Of a stretch of 64,000 nt of DNA, positions 39,632 to 47,470 are shown in pieces (position 1 is the first letter of the stretch; every line of letters begins with the position of its first letter). This DNA is from Enterobacteriaceae bacterium UBA7338 (lineage in GTDB: Bacteria > Pseudomonadota > Gammaproteobacteria > Enterobacterales > Enterobacteriaceae): contig DKPJ01000011.1 of assembly GCA_002480085.1 (NCBI GenBank), positions 612,389 through 676,388 on the forward strand, read 5' to 3'. The notes beneath the pieces were generated by a model. The model made no database searches, had not been told where the DNA came from, and saw nothing but the letters and a program-made list of their open reading frames with translations. The position numbers were made by a program, and so were the translations under genes.

Positions 39632-39845
39632 GCTTTTTAATCAGCTCTGCCATCTGCGGGGCGATCTCGGTATCCCACACCTGCGCCTTCCACTCTTCCG
39701 GCTGGACCTGGCTCAGAGCAACGCTCACCGAACTATCCATGCTGTTAAGATGACGGACAATCGCGGCGGTAATATCGTCCGCCAGGGCGGTTTTCTGCTC
39801 GTCGGTCAGGTCGCGGGGAAAACATTTAATATCGATATGCGGCAT
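39615..39845 (-). CDS. pptA: PptA, 4-oxalocrotonate-type tautomerase
   Basis: A 76-residue tautomerase matching E. coli PptA (YdcE): MPHIDIKCFPRDLTDEQKTA, then RHLNSMDSSVSVALSQVQPE, ending KKPGYDM. Pro1, exposed after Met removal, is the general base that interconverts enol and keto forms of phenylpyruvate-like substrates; the physiological substrate is unknown. Start ATG at 39845. Its 3' end coincides with the right copy of the direct repeat, so it was probably the insertion target. Confidence 0.93.
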   Translation of the reverse strand: MPHIDIKCFPRDLTDEQKTALADDITAAIVRHLNSMDSSVSVALSQVQPEEWKAQVWDTEIAPQMAELIKKPGYDM

Positions 39846-39882
39846 AGCAAACTCCTCGTTTATTTAGCGTCTGGCTGAGCTG

Positions 39883-40362
39883 TTAACCCAGCACTTTATT
39901 CATATTGATGCCGGTTACGTTAAAACCGTTATTCTCATAAACCCGTCTGGCCTGCGCATTATCAGCAGCTACCCGTAGTTTTACCTGCTTATAGCCCTCT
40001 TCCACCAGACGCATCTCAAGCTGCTTCATGGCCTCGCTGCCAAAACCCTGGCCCCGGAACGTAGGGAAGAGATAGAAGTCATTGATGTACGCGGAGTGCA
40101 GCTGCGGATCCGGCTTGTACCAGAGATAGCCGATGTGGTGTTCTTTCTCAGGCGCACTAAGAATAATGCAGAGGAGTACCTGCGCCGCACTCTTCTCGCC
40201 GTCAGGGAAACTGGCTTCCAGCTCGCGACGCGCCTGCTCAACAGCATCCACTTCTGAGAGGCGATAGTTGCTGGCGATCTCGGCGGCATAATCCGGGATA
40301 AAATAGTCAACAAAAGCCTGAAAGTCACGGCGGGTTGCGGCTCGAAACGTTACTACTTTCAC
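39883..40362 (-). CDS. GNAT-family N-acetyltransferase
   Basis: A 159-residue GNAT enzyme. The acetyl-CoA motif is FRGQGFGSEAMKQLE (residues about 107-121, the RGxGxG/A signature), with INDFYLFPTFRGQ before it and ARRVYENNGFNVTGI near the end. The substrate is unknown. The start is GTG at 40362 (VKVVTFRAATRRDF), with only a distant AGG; no ATG lies in frame close by. It is 37 bp upstream of pptA on the same strand. Confidence 0.8.
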   Translation of the reverse strand: MKVVTFRAATRRDFQAFVDYFIPDYAAEIASNYRLSEVDAVEQARRELEASFPDGEKSAAQVLLCIILSAPEKEHHIGYLWYKPDPQLHSAYINDFYLFPTFRGQGFGSEAMKQLEMRLVEEGYKQVKLRVAADNAQARRVYENNGFNVTGINMNKVLG

Positions 40363-40456
40363 GCACTATTAACCTGTTCTGAATAGCATTTCTACCATTA
40401 TTCATCATGCCGCACTTATAATCCACAAGGTAATCAGCAGCAGCGCCACGCGTTTT

Positions 40457-41230
40457 CTACAGCACCTTCGACAAAAACTGCTGCGTCCGGGGATGCTGCG
40501 GGCGGTTTAAGACCGCCTCACTGCTGCCCTGCTCTACTATCTTCCCATCCACCATAAACACCACTTTGTCCGCCACTTCGCGGGCAAAGCCAATCTCATG
40601 GGTGACCACCACCAGAGTGGTACCGGAGCGGGCCAGGGTTTTGATAACGTCCAGCACCTCGCCCACCAGCTCGGGATCGAGGGCCGAGGTCGGCTCATCA
40701 AACAGCATAACCCGTGGACGCAGCGCCAGCGCCCGGGCGATAGCGATCCGCTGCTGCTGCCCCCCGGAGAGATGGCGCGACCAGGCGTCGGCCTTGTTGC
40801 GCAGACCGACCACGTCCAGCAGCTCATAGGCCCGCTCGACGGCGGCTTTGCGGCTGAGCTGCTTATGGGCGATGGGCGCTTCAATCAGATTTTCCAGCAC
40901 CGTCAGATGCGGAAAGAGATTGAAGTTCTGAAAGACGTAGCCAACGTTGATGCGCTGGCGCAGGATCTCTTTCTCTTTCAGCTCATAGAGCTTGTCCCCC
41001 TCCCGGCGATAGCCGATGTAATCCCCGTCGATCTGGATAAAGCCTTCATCTACTCGCTCCAGATGGTTGATAGCCCGCAGCAGCGTTGACTTTCCCGAGC
41101 CGGAGGGACCCAGGATCACCGTTACCGATCCGGGAGGCAGCTCCAGCGAGACGCCGTCCAGCGCCTTGTGGCGACCAAAGTATTTGCTGACGCCGGTAAT
41201 TGAGATATGGCCATTATGAGAGGTGGGCAT
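40457..41230 (-). CDS. Polar amino acid ABC transporter ATP-binding protein (cystine/glutamine type)
   Basis: A 257-residue ATPase of the GlnQ/TcyC/TcyN class with Walker A GPSGSGKST, Q-loop VFQNFNLFPHL, signature LSGGQQQR, Walker B VMLFDEPTSALDPE and switch His VVTHEIGFARE. The start ATG at 41230 has AGGAG seven bases upstream and overlaps the permease gene by 17 bp. It is the last gene of a seven-gene operon that also contains an acetyltransferase, two flavin monooxygenases and a deacylase; the importer probably brings in a substituted cysteine or similar amino acid. Confidence 0.9.
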   Translation of the reverse strand: MPTSHNGHISITGVSKYFGRHKALDGVSLELPPGSVTVILGPSGSGKSTLLRAINHLERVDEGFIQIDGDYIGYRREGDKLYELKEKEILRQRINVGYVFQNFNLFPHLTVLENLIEAPIAHKQLSRKAAVERAYELLDVVGLRNKADAWSRHLSGGQQQRIAIARALALRPRVMLFDEPTSALDPELVGEVLDVIKTLARSGTTLVVVTHEIGFAREVADKVVFMVDGKIVEQGSSEAVLNRPQHPRTQQFLSKVL

Positions 41231-42143
41231 GAACAGGCTCCTGGGCGTTAACGTGGGTTGCTGGAGAGGTCACACGGGAGGCGCGCGGCGCGGCGTTGAT
41301 AGCCGAACGGCGCTCGCTGCGGGCCAGAGCGCGCTCCACAAGGTGTTGAATAATCGACAGCACGCTGGTGATCGCCAGATACCACACCGCGCCGACCATC
41401 AGCAGGGGGATCACCTCCTGGGTACGGTTGTAGATCATCTGGATGGTGTAGAACAGCTCCGGCATCGCCAGCACGTAAACCATCGCAGTTCCCTTAGCGA
41501 GGCTGATGATCTCGTTAAAGCCCGACGGCAGAATGGTGCGCAGCGCCTGGGGCAAAATGATGCGCAGGGTGCGCCGCCACGCCGATAAGCCCAGGGCAGC
41601 AGCGGCCTCGTACTGACCGTGCTCGACGCCTAAAAACCCGCCGCGAATAATCTCAGCGGTATAGGCGCTCTGGACCAGCGTCAGCCCCACCACCGCCGTT
41701 GAGAACTGTCCCAGCACGTTGATAGTCTCGAACTGGCCCCAGCTAATGGCGGTAAAGGGAATACCGATGGTCAGCGTGTCGTAGAGATAGGAGAAGTTAT
41801 AGAGAATAATCAGCACCACAATCAGGGGCAGGGAGCGAAACAGCCAGATGTAGCCCCAGGCAAGACTGCTTAGCAGCCAGGAGGATGAGAGGCGCGCCAG
41901 CGCCAGCAGGCCACCGATAATCACGCTGAGCACCGTCCCCAGCAGGGTCAGCAGCAGCGTCTGGCCGACGCCATAGAGGATCGCCGGATCGAAAAACCAG
42001 CGTGCAAATACGCTCCACTCCCAGCGCGGGTTAAAGGCAACGGACTGGATCACCACCGCCAGCACGAACAGGGCCACGAACGCGCCCAGGGTGCGCAGCG
42101 GATAGCGGGCGGGGATCACTTTAATGGTTTCCGGTGTGGTCAT
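41214..42143 (-). CDS. Polar amino acid ABC transporter permease
   Basis: A 309-residue HisMQ-type permease with an N-terminal helix (residues about 18-37) and five more helices from residue 58. The EAA loop YEAAAALGLSAWRRTLRIIL (near residues 178-197) is preceded by the family motif VVGLTLVQSAYTAEIIRGGF. The C-terminus has an extra hydrophilic tail (RSERRSAINAAPRASRVTSP). Only one permease gene is present, so it should work as a homodimer. Start ATG at 42143; it follows the acetyltransferase by 9 bp. Confidence 0.9.
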   Translation of the reverse strand: MTTPETIKVIPARYPLRTLGAFVALFVLAVVIQSVAFNPRWEWSVFARWFFDPAILYGVGQTLLLTLLGTVLSVIIGGLLALARLSSSWLLSSLAWGYIWLFRSLPLIVVLIILYNFSYLYDTLTIGIPFTAISWGQFETINVLGQFSTAVVGLTLVQSAYTAEIIRGGFLGVEHGQYEAAAALGLSAWRRTLRIILPQALRTILPSGFNEIISLAKGTAMVYVLAMPELFYTIQMIYNRTQEVIPLLMVGAVWYLAITSVLSIIQHLVERALARSERRSAINAAPRASRVTSPATHVNAQEPVHAHLS

Positions 42144-42152
42144 CTTTTTTCC

Positions 42153-42659
42153 TCAGGCAGAGTGGCGCAGGGCAACGTCCAGCGTTTTGGTAAAGCGCAG
42201 CCGTCCGTCATAGGGCGGCAGGCTGTACTCCTCGGGATCGCGATGGAGATCGAAGTGGGCTTCATACCCCAGGCTCAGGTAGAGCTTTACCGCCTCCGGC
42301 TGGCGGAAGCCGGTGGTAAGAAAGATCCGCCGATAGCCCGCAAGGGACGCCCGCTGCTCCAGGGCCTGCATCATGCGTCCCGCCAGCCCCTGCTGACGCA
42401 GGGTGCGCTGCGTCCAGATACGCTTGATCTCCGCCGTCTGCGCGTCGAATGGTTTATAGGCCCCGGTGGCGATAATCTCTCCGTCGCGCTCGAGCACCAG
42501 AAACAGCCCCTGCGGCGGCAGATACCACTCGTTCAGCTCCACCTCCGCATCTTTGGAGAAGTAGTCCCCGTAGCGGGTGGCGTATTCGCCAAACAGACCC
42601 TCGATAATCGGTTGCAGTTCGGGTGCATCCATCGGGAGATCACGAAAACGTTCGCGCAT
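42153..42659 (-). CDS. GNAT acetyltransferase of the amino acid salvage operon
   Basis: A 168-residue GNAT enzyme with the acetyl-CoA motif RTLRQQGLAGRMMQALEQRA (residues about 88-107). It is embedded between the binding-protein and permease genes of an amino acid importer (10-bp and 9-bp gaps). In Bacillus subtilis an acetyltransferase in the same kind of cluster (YxeL, SnaA) N-acetylates S-substituted cysteine before oxidative cleavage by a flavin monooxygenase; the same role is inferred here. Start ATG at 42659. Confidence 0.82.
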   Translation of the reverse strand: MRERFRDLPMDAPELQPIIEGLFGEYATRYGDYFSKDAEVELNEWYLPPQGLFLVLERDGEIIATGAYKPFDAQTAEIKRIWTQRTLRQQGLAGRMMQALEQRASLAGYRRIFLTTGFRQPEAVKLYLSLGYEAHFDLHRDPEEYSLPPYDGRLRFTKTLDVALRHSA

Positions 42660-42669
42660 GGCTCTCTCC

Positions 42670-43602
42670 TTAGTCGCCCAGGCCAGCCGGGTTGATCTCC
42701 GAGGCGGATATACGCTCCACCCCCTCGCCCCAGCGGGCCAGCACCTTGTCGTAGTCGCCGCTTTTGATCGCGCCGTTAAGCGCGGTCTGCACCGGCTCCA
42801 CCAGGCCGCTGCCCTTTTTCAGCGTCACCGCAATATGCGCCGCCTTCGGCCAGCCGCCATCGACGCTGCCCACCAGCTTCGTCTTGTTAGTTAGCGCCGC
42901 TTTCCATGCGCCAATCACGTTCGGGCCGAAAAAGGCATCGGCGCGACCGGACTGGATCGCCAGCGTCTGAGCGGCATCATCCTTGGTATAGACCGGTGTA
43001 AACGGCTTCAGCCCCTTCTGCTGGTTGGCCTTGTCCCACGCCAGCAGAATGGCCTCCTGGTTGGTCCCCGATCCCACAATGATCCGCAGCCCGGCGATAT
43101 CTTCGGCTTTCTCAATGGATTTGATCGGGCTGGTAGACTTCACGTAGAAGCCCAGCGAATCTTTACGATAGGTGGCAAAGTCGAACTTCTCTTTGCGCTC
43201 TTTGGTAACCGTAATATTGCTGATGGCGGCGTCATACTTGCCGGACGAGACCCCCAGCGGCCAGTCCTCCCATGAGGTCGGCACTACGTTCAGTTCAAGG
43301 CCAAGGCTGTCAGCCACCAGCCGGGCAATATCCACCTCGCTGCCCAGCAGCGTCTTGTTGTCGTCGGAGAAGACCGTCAGCGGAGGAGAATTTAATGCCG
43401 CCACCGCCACGGTAAACTTGCCCGGCTGGGCGAAGCGGTAGCCCTGCGGCAGCTCCGCCACCGCCTGGGCATTTTTGGCGGTGTTGATGGGCGTTTTGTT
43501 AGCGTCAAGGCTCACGCCGGTGCCGTTAATGTTGACGCCGTCAGCCCACGCCAGCGGCGCAAAGGCGAGTGAAATGGCCAGGAGTAGCGTTGATCTCTGC
43601 AT
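42670..43602 (-). CDS. Polar amino acid-binding periplasmic protein
   Basis: A 310-residue family-3 solute-binding protein with a Sec signal peptide (LLLAISLAFAPLAWA, cut near residue 20). Binding-fold motifs: FTVAVAALNSPPLTVFSDDN, LLGSEVDIARLVADSLGLEL near residues 86-105, ISNITVTKERKEKFDFATYR near 132-151 and GLRIIVGSGTNQEAIL. The sequence fits amino-acid (cystine, glutamine, arginine) binders; the exact ligand is unknown. It lies between the monooxygenase and acetyltransferase genes. Start ATG at 43602. Confidence 0.88.
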   Translation of the reverse strand: MQRSTLLLAISLAFAPLAWADGVNINGTGVSLDANKTPINTAKNAQAVAELPQGYRFAQPGKFTVAVAALNSPPLTVFSDDNKTLLGSEVDIARLVADSLGLELNVVPTSWEDWPLGVSSGKYDAAISNITVTKERKEKFDFATYRKDSLGFYVKSTSPIKSIEKAEDIAGLRIIVGSGTNQEAILLAWDKANQQKGLKPFTPVYTKDDAAQTLAIQSGRADAFFGPNVIGAWKAALTNKTKLVGSVDGGWPKAAHIAVTLKKGSGLVEPVQTALNGAIKSGDYDKVLARWGEGVERISASEINPAGLGD

Positions 43603-43624
43603 AGCGTATTCCCTTATTAAATTA

Positions 43625-44938
43625 TTATTTTATAAATTGATTGTCAGGTACGGATAAACCCAGCGTCTCGCGCAGCGTGGTGCCTGGATAATCGCTGCGG
43701 AACAGGCCTCGCGCCTGGAGGATCGGCACCACCCGGTCTACGACGTGGGCAAAGCTCTCCGGCGTGCCGCCCTGAATGATAAACCCGTCGGCGGCCCGCT
43801 CCTCGAACCAGTGCTGGAGACCATCGGCCACCTGCTCCGGCGTGCCGGCAAAGCGTGGGCGCGGCGAGGCGCTCTCCAGCGCCACCTGGCGCAGGGTCAG
43901 ATTACGCTCCCGGGCGTTACGCTTAATCTCATCGGTGGTGCTGCGAAAGCTGTTCTGCCCTAAATCGCCAATGTCCGGGAATGGCGCGTCGAGGGGATAC
44001 TGGCTAAAGTCGTGATGCTCAAAGTAGCGGCCAAGGTAGTTCAGGGCATCGTTTACCGATACCAGCGCGGCAGTGGTCTGGTACTGCGCCTCAACGTCGG
44101 CGTCGTTGTCACCCACGATGATGCTGACCCCCTGGAATATCTTAAGATCCTCAGGCTGGCGATGGTTAGCCTCCAGCTGCTGCTTCACGTCGCGATAGAA
44201 GGCTTTAGCCTCCTCCAGGGTGTCGTGGTGGGTAAAAATGGCGTCGGCGTGGCGGGCGGCGAGCTTTTTCCCATCCTCTGAGGCTCCGGCCTGGAAAATA
44301 ATGGGGCGATGCTGCGGCGTGCGGCCAATATTGAGCGGGCCGGCCACCTGAAAGAAGTCACCGCTGTGGTTGAGGGTGTGCAGCTTTTGCGGGTCAAAAA
44401 ACTGTCCGCTCTCTTTGTTACGTACAAAGGCGTCCTCTTCCCAGGAGTCCCACAGCCCTTTCACCACCTCCAGATACTCGTCGGCGATGCGGTAGCGCAG
44501 CGCGTGCTCGGGGTGTTTATCCCGGGAGAAGTTCTTCGCCGAACCTTCCAGCGGTGAGGTCACGACGTTCCACCCTGCCCGGCCATTGCTCAGATGATCG
44601 AGGCTGGCAAACTGACGCGCCACGGTAAACGGCTCGCTGTAGGATGTTGATAGCGTCCCCACCAGCCCAAGATGGGTGGTCAGGCTGGCCAGCGCCGAGA
44701 GCACCGTCAGCGGTTCGAAGCGGTTTAAGAAGTGCGGAATCGATTTCTCATTAATGTATAACCCGTCAGCCACGAACAGGAAGTCCAGCTTGCCCTGTTC
44801 GGCTTTACGGGCAGTCTCCTTGACAAACTCAAAGTTGATGCTGGCATCGGCCACCGCTGCCGGATGACGCCAGGCAGACATATTTCCCGATGCGCCCTGC
44901 AGGATCGTACCCAGCCGTAACTCTCTTTCAGTCGCCAT
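43625..44938 (-). CDS. NtaA/SnaA/DmoA-type FMN-dependent monooxygenase
   Basis: A 437-residue luciferase-like monooxygenase of the NtaA/SnaA/DmoA subfamily, which uses FMNH2 from a separate reductase. Motifs: EQGKLDFLFVADGLYINEKS near residues 47-66, HLGLVGTLSTSYSEPFTVAR near 89-108, LSNGRAGWNVVTSP, HRPIIFQAGASEDGK and GTPEQVADGLQHWFEERAAD. The closest known functional analog by context is YxeK/CmoJ of B. subtilis, which breaks the C-S bond of N-acetylated S-substituted cysteines. Start ATG at 44938, 11 bp after the deacylase. Confidence 0.88.
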   Translation of the reverse strand: MATERELRLGTILQGASGNMSAWRHPAAVADASINFEFVKETARKAEQGKLDFLFVADGLYINEKSIPHFLNRFEPLTVLSALASLTTHLGLVGTLSTSYSEPFTVARQFASLDHLSNGRAGWNVVTSPLEGSAKNFSRDKHPEHALRYRIADEYLEVVKGLWDSWEEDAFVRNKESGQFFDPQKLHTLNHSGDFFQVAGPLNIGRTPQHRPIIFQAGASEDGKKLAARHADAIFTHHDTLEEAKAFYRDVKQQLEANHRQPEDLKIFQGVSIIVGDNDADVEAQYQTTAALVSVNDALNYLGRYFEHHDFSQYPLDAPFPDIGDLGQNSFRSTTDEIKRNARERNLTLRQVALESASPRPRFAGTPEQVADGLQHWFEERAADGFIIQGGTPESFAHVVDRVVPILQARGLFRSDYPGTTLRETLGLSVPDNQFIK

Positions 44939-44949
44939 AAATTATCCTT

Positions 44950-46071
44950 TTAGGGTTGCAGTAACGCTTCTTCAGCCAGCAGCGCAAAGTAGCGCGCCGC
45001 GCCTTCTATTAATGCTTCGTCGGGGTTAAACGCCGGGTGATGCAGACCAAACTCGCTGGCGCTGCCGATGCTGACAAAGGCGCCCGGGATATGCTGCAGG
45101 TAGACGGCAAAGTCCTCCCCGCCCATATGCAGCCCGGCGTGCTGGGTTTCGTAGCCGTAGCGGTCGGCGACGTCGTGTGCAAAGTCGGCCCAGCGCGGGT
45201 CATTAACCAGCGCCGTCGGGCCGTCGTACCAGCTGACGGCGATCTCCGCGCCAAACGCCTGCCCCAGCCCGGCGGCAATCTCGTTTACACGCCTCTTCAC
45301 CTGCTGCTGCACCTCTACGTCGTGGGTACGCAGAGTGCCCTCCAGCTCCACCGTCTCCGGCAGCACGTTCCAGGTGTTTCCCCCGGCTATTCGCGTGACG
45401 CTGAGCACCACCGAGTCGAGGGTGTTAACGTTGCGGCTGGCGACGCTTTGCAGGGCGTTAACCAGCTGGCTCGCCAACAGGATCGCGTCGTTGCCTTCGT
45501 GCGGCCGCGCGGCGTGCGCTCCCTTGCCCTTAACACGAATGACAAAGCGATCGACGTTGGCATAGAACGGGCCACCGCGAGTGGCAAAGACGCCCACCGG
45601 CAGGCCGGGTTCGTTATGCATGCCGAAGATGGCGCTGACGCCATTCAGTACGCCCGCGCTAATCAGCCGTTTCGCACCGCCAAAGTTCTCTTCTGCGGGC
45701 TGAAACAGAATGCGTACCCTGCCCGCCAGCCGGTGTTCGCTCTCCCTGAGCAGCAGCGCCGCGCCAAGCATCACGGTGGTGTGCACGTCATGGCCGCAGG
45801 CGTGCATCACTCCAGCGTTTTTCGAACTGAACGGCACGCCGCTGGCCTCGTCGATAGGCAGCGCATCGATGTCCCCGCGCAGGGCAATGACCTTCTCGCC
45901 AGAGCCAATCTCCACGACTACCCCGGTGGGCAGATCGTATGGCAGCAGCCGCAGACCGGCGTTTTCCAGCCACTGGCGGATCCGCCGGGTAGTCTCAAAC
46001 TCCTGAAGCGACAGCTCCGGGTACTGGTGCAGCTCGCGCCGCCACTCAATCAGCTGTTGTGCAAACTGCAT
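44950..46071 (-). CDS. M20 amidohydrolase (HipO/YxeP-like deacylase)
   Basis: A 373-residue M20D peptidase-family deacylase. Metal ligands: Cys and His in MHACGHDVHTT (near residue 90), Glu-Glu in FQPAEENFGG (near 124-129), His in GMHNEPGLPVG (near 150) and His/Glu in LHMGGEDFAVY (near 315-325). The dimerisation domain starts around 170. Relatives remove N-acetyl groups from amino acids (YxeP, SndA) or hydrolyse hippurate. ATG at 46071 has GGAGGAGG upstream and gives MQFAQQLIEWRRELHQYPEL; it overlaps the preceding gene by 22 bp. It probably deacetylates the cysteine-derived product. Confidence 0.88.
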   Translation of the reverse strand: MQFAQQLIEWRRELHQYPELSLQEFETTRRIRQWLENAGLRLLPYDLPTGVVVEIGSGEKVIALRGDIDALPIDEASGVPFSSKNAGVMHACGHDVHTTVMLGAALLLRESEHRLAGRVRILFQPAEENFGGAKRLISAGVLNGVSAIFGMHNEPGLPVGVFATRGGPFYANVDRFVIRVKGKGAHAARPHEGNDAILLASQLVNALQSVASRNVNTLDSVVLSVTRIAGGNTWNVLPETVELEGTLRTHDVEVQQQVKRRVNEIAAGLGQAFGAEIAVSWYDGPTALVNDPRWADFAHDVADRYGYETQHAGLHMGGEDFAVYLQHIPGAFVSIGSASEFGLHHPAFNPDEALIEGAARYFALLAEEALLQP

Positions 46072-47084
46072 TCTGCCTCCTCCGTAACGCGCTTCTCCTG
46101 CGACCACGCCTCAGCCAGCAGGCGCAGGGAGTTAATCCGCGCCGCGCCGCCGGTAATCGGCGTGTCGATAATAAATTCGTCAATGCCCCACGCATGGTGC
46201 AGCGCGTTCAGCCCGGCCAGCACCGTTTCTGCCGTGCCAACCAGCGCCGAGGAGTCCCGACGGACAATCTGCTTCGCCGGGCTGCCCGCCTGACGGGCAA
46301 ATGCCTGGGCCTGCTCCTGGCTGGCTACCGTGACGCGCTGGCCGTTCTCCAGCTCCACGCCCCACAGCTCAATCTCCTGCGCCAGCGCCTGCGCGTCAGC
46401 ATCGCTGTCGGCGACGATTGCCTGCACCGCCACTATCGTGCTGCGCTGGCTATGGGCCTGCCATGCCGTGAGCACGTCGCGCAGCAGGGCTTTATCCCCG
46501 TTCAGGTGGGCGGCAAAGACAAAGTTCCAGTCAAGGGTGGCCGCCAGGCGGGCGCTCTCTACGCTTGCCCCAAGGAGAAAACCGTCGGCGCGGTGGGACG
46601 GCACCGGCGTTGCCAGCAGGCTCTCCTGCTGCCGATCGTTTACCGAGAGCGAAAGCCAGTTGTCGAGCTGAGCCAGCTTGTCGGCAAAGGTGCCCGAACG
46701 CTCCGGATCCAGTCCCTGCTGTAGCGCGCGGGTTGAGAGCGGCAGGCCGCCAGGCGCTTTCCCTACCCCGAGATCGATACGTCCCGGTGCCAGCGTGGCG
46801 AGAAGGTTAAAGTTTTCCGCCACCTTGTAGGGGCTGTAGTGTTGCAGCATGACGCCACCGGAGCCGACGCGGATTCGCCGGGTCTGCCCGATGATCCACG
46901 CGATGACCAGCTCCGGTGACGGGCTGGCCAGTTGGGGAGTATTGTGATGTTCAGCGATCCAGAAGCGGTGATAGCCCCACTCTTCGGCCAGCTGCGCCAG
47001 CTGCAGGGTACGAGCCAACGCCTCCGTTGCCGTTTCGCCATCGGCGATGGGGCTTTTATCCAGCAGACTAATTCGATATGACAT
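46050..47084 (-). CDS. LLM-class flavin-dependent oxidoreductase (MsnO8 family)
   Basis: A 344-residue luciferase-like protein of the MsnO8/YtmO type: MSYRISLLDKSPIADGETAT, EEWGYHRFWIAEHHNTPQLA near residues 42-61, RIRVGSGGVMLQHYSPYKVA near 78-97 and GKAPGGLPLSTRALQQGLDP. It is the first gene of the operon, which has a second monooxygenase (NtaA type). B. subtilis YtmO (CmoO) is in the comparable cystine/S-methylcysteine cluster. The frame also allows ATG at 47108 (MFPHLSVRMSYR); 47084 is the family-typical start, though neither has a strong ribosome site. Confidence 0.85.
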   Translation of the reverse strand: MSYRISLLDKSPIADGETATEALARTLQLAQLAEEWGYHRFWIAEHHNTPQLASPSPELVIAWIIGQTRRIRVGSGGVMLQHYSPYKVAENFNLLATLAPGRIDLGVGKAPGGLPLSTRALQQGLDPERSGTFADKLAQLDNWLSLSVNDRQQESLLATPVPSHRADGFLLGASVESARLAATLDWNFVFAAHLNGDKALLRDVLTAWQAHSQRSTIVAVQAIVADSDADAQALAQEIELWGVELENGQRVTVASQEQAQAFARQAGSPAKQIVRRDSSALVGTAETVLAGLNALHHAWGIDEFIIDTPITGGAARINSLRLLAEAWSQEKRVTEEAECSLHNS

Positions 47085-47470
47085 GCGTACGCTCAGATGA
47101 GGAAACATGTCCCTATTAGTAAAAGCTCAGGAAACGACTGTGAAACAATTAATTTACATTTAATTAGCTAAAAAGTGGCTAAGCGGCGGCCATCCTGCGT
47201 GCGCTTTGACAGCGTCACGCCTTTAAGGCTGAATCGTATCGACAGCGCCTCTCCTCTGACCACACAAATTCACGCGACAGCTCTCATTTTTTCGCCGGGT
47301 ATCTTTTGCGTCGCTAATCAATTGCAGGTAGGATGCTGCGCCATGTTTCGTCTTATCTATCCGCAAAATAGCGGGAAAGACAGCATATTTATTCGCCAGG
47401 GCAAACGTTTGTTTCGCCCTTGCCGGATGAAAACATCCTCGATGATTCAGACAGGTCAACAGGTAACGCA
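47085..47470. other. Intergenic region between the salvage operon and ansP
   Basis: A 386-bp divergent promoter region. AT-rich tracts near 47140-47170 could hold the operon promoter. I found no convincing sigma-54 element, operator palindrome, riboswitch or small gene, although open frames starting near 47420 run into ansP. Confidence 0.5.
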
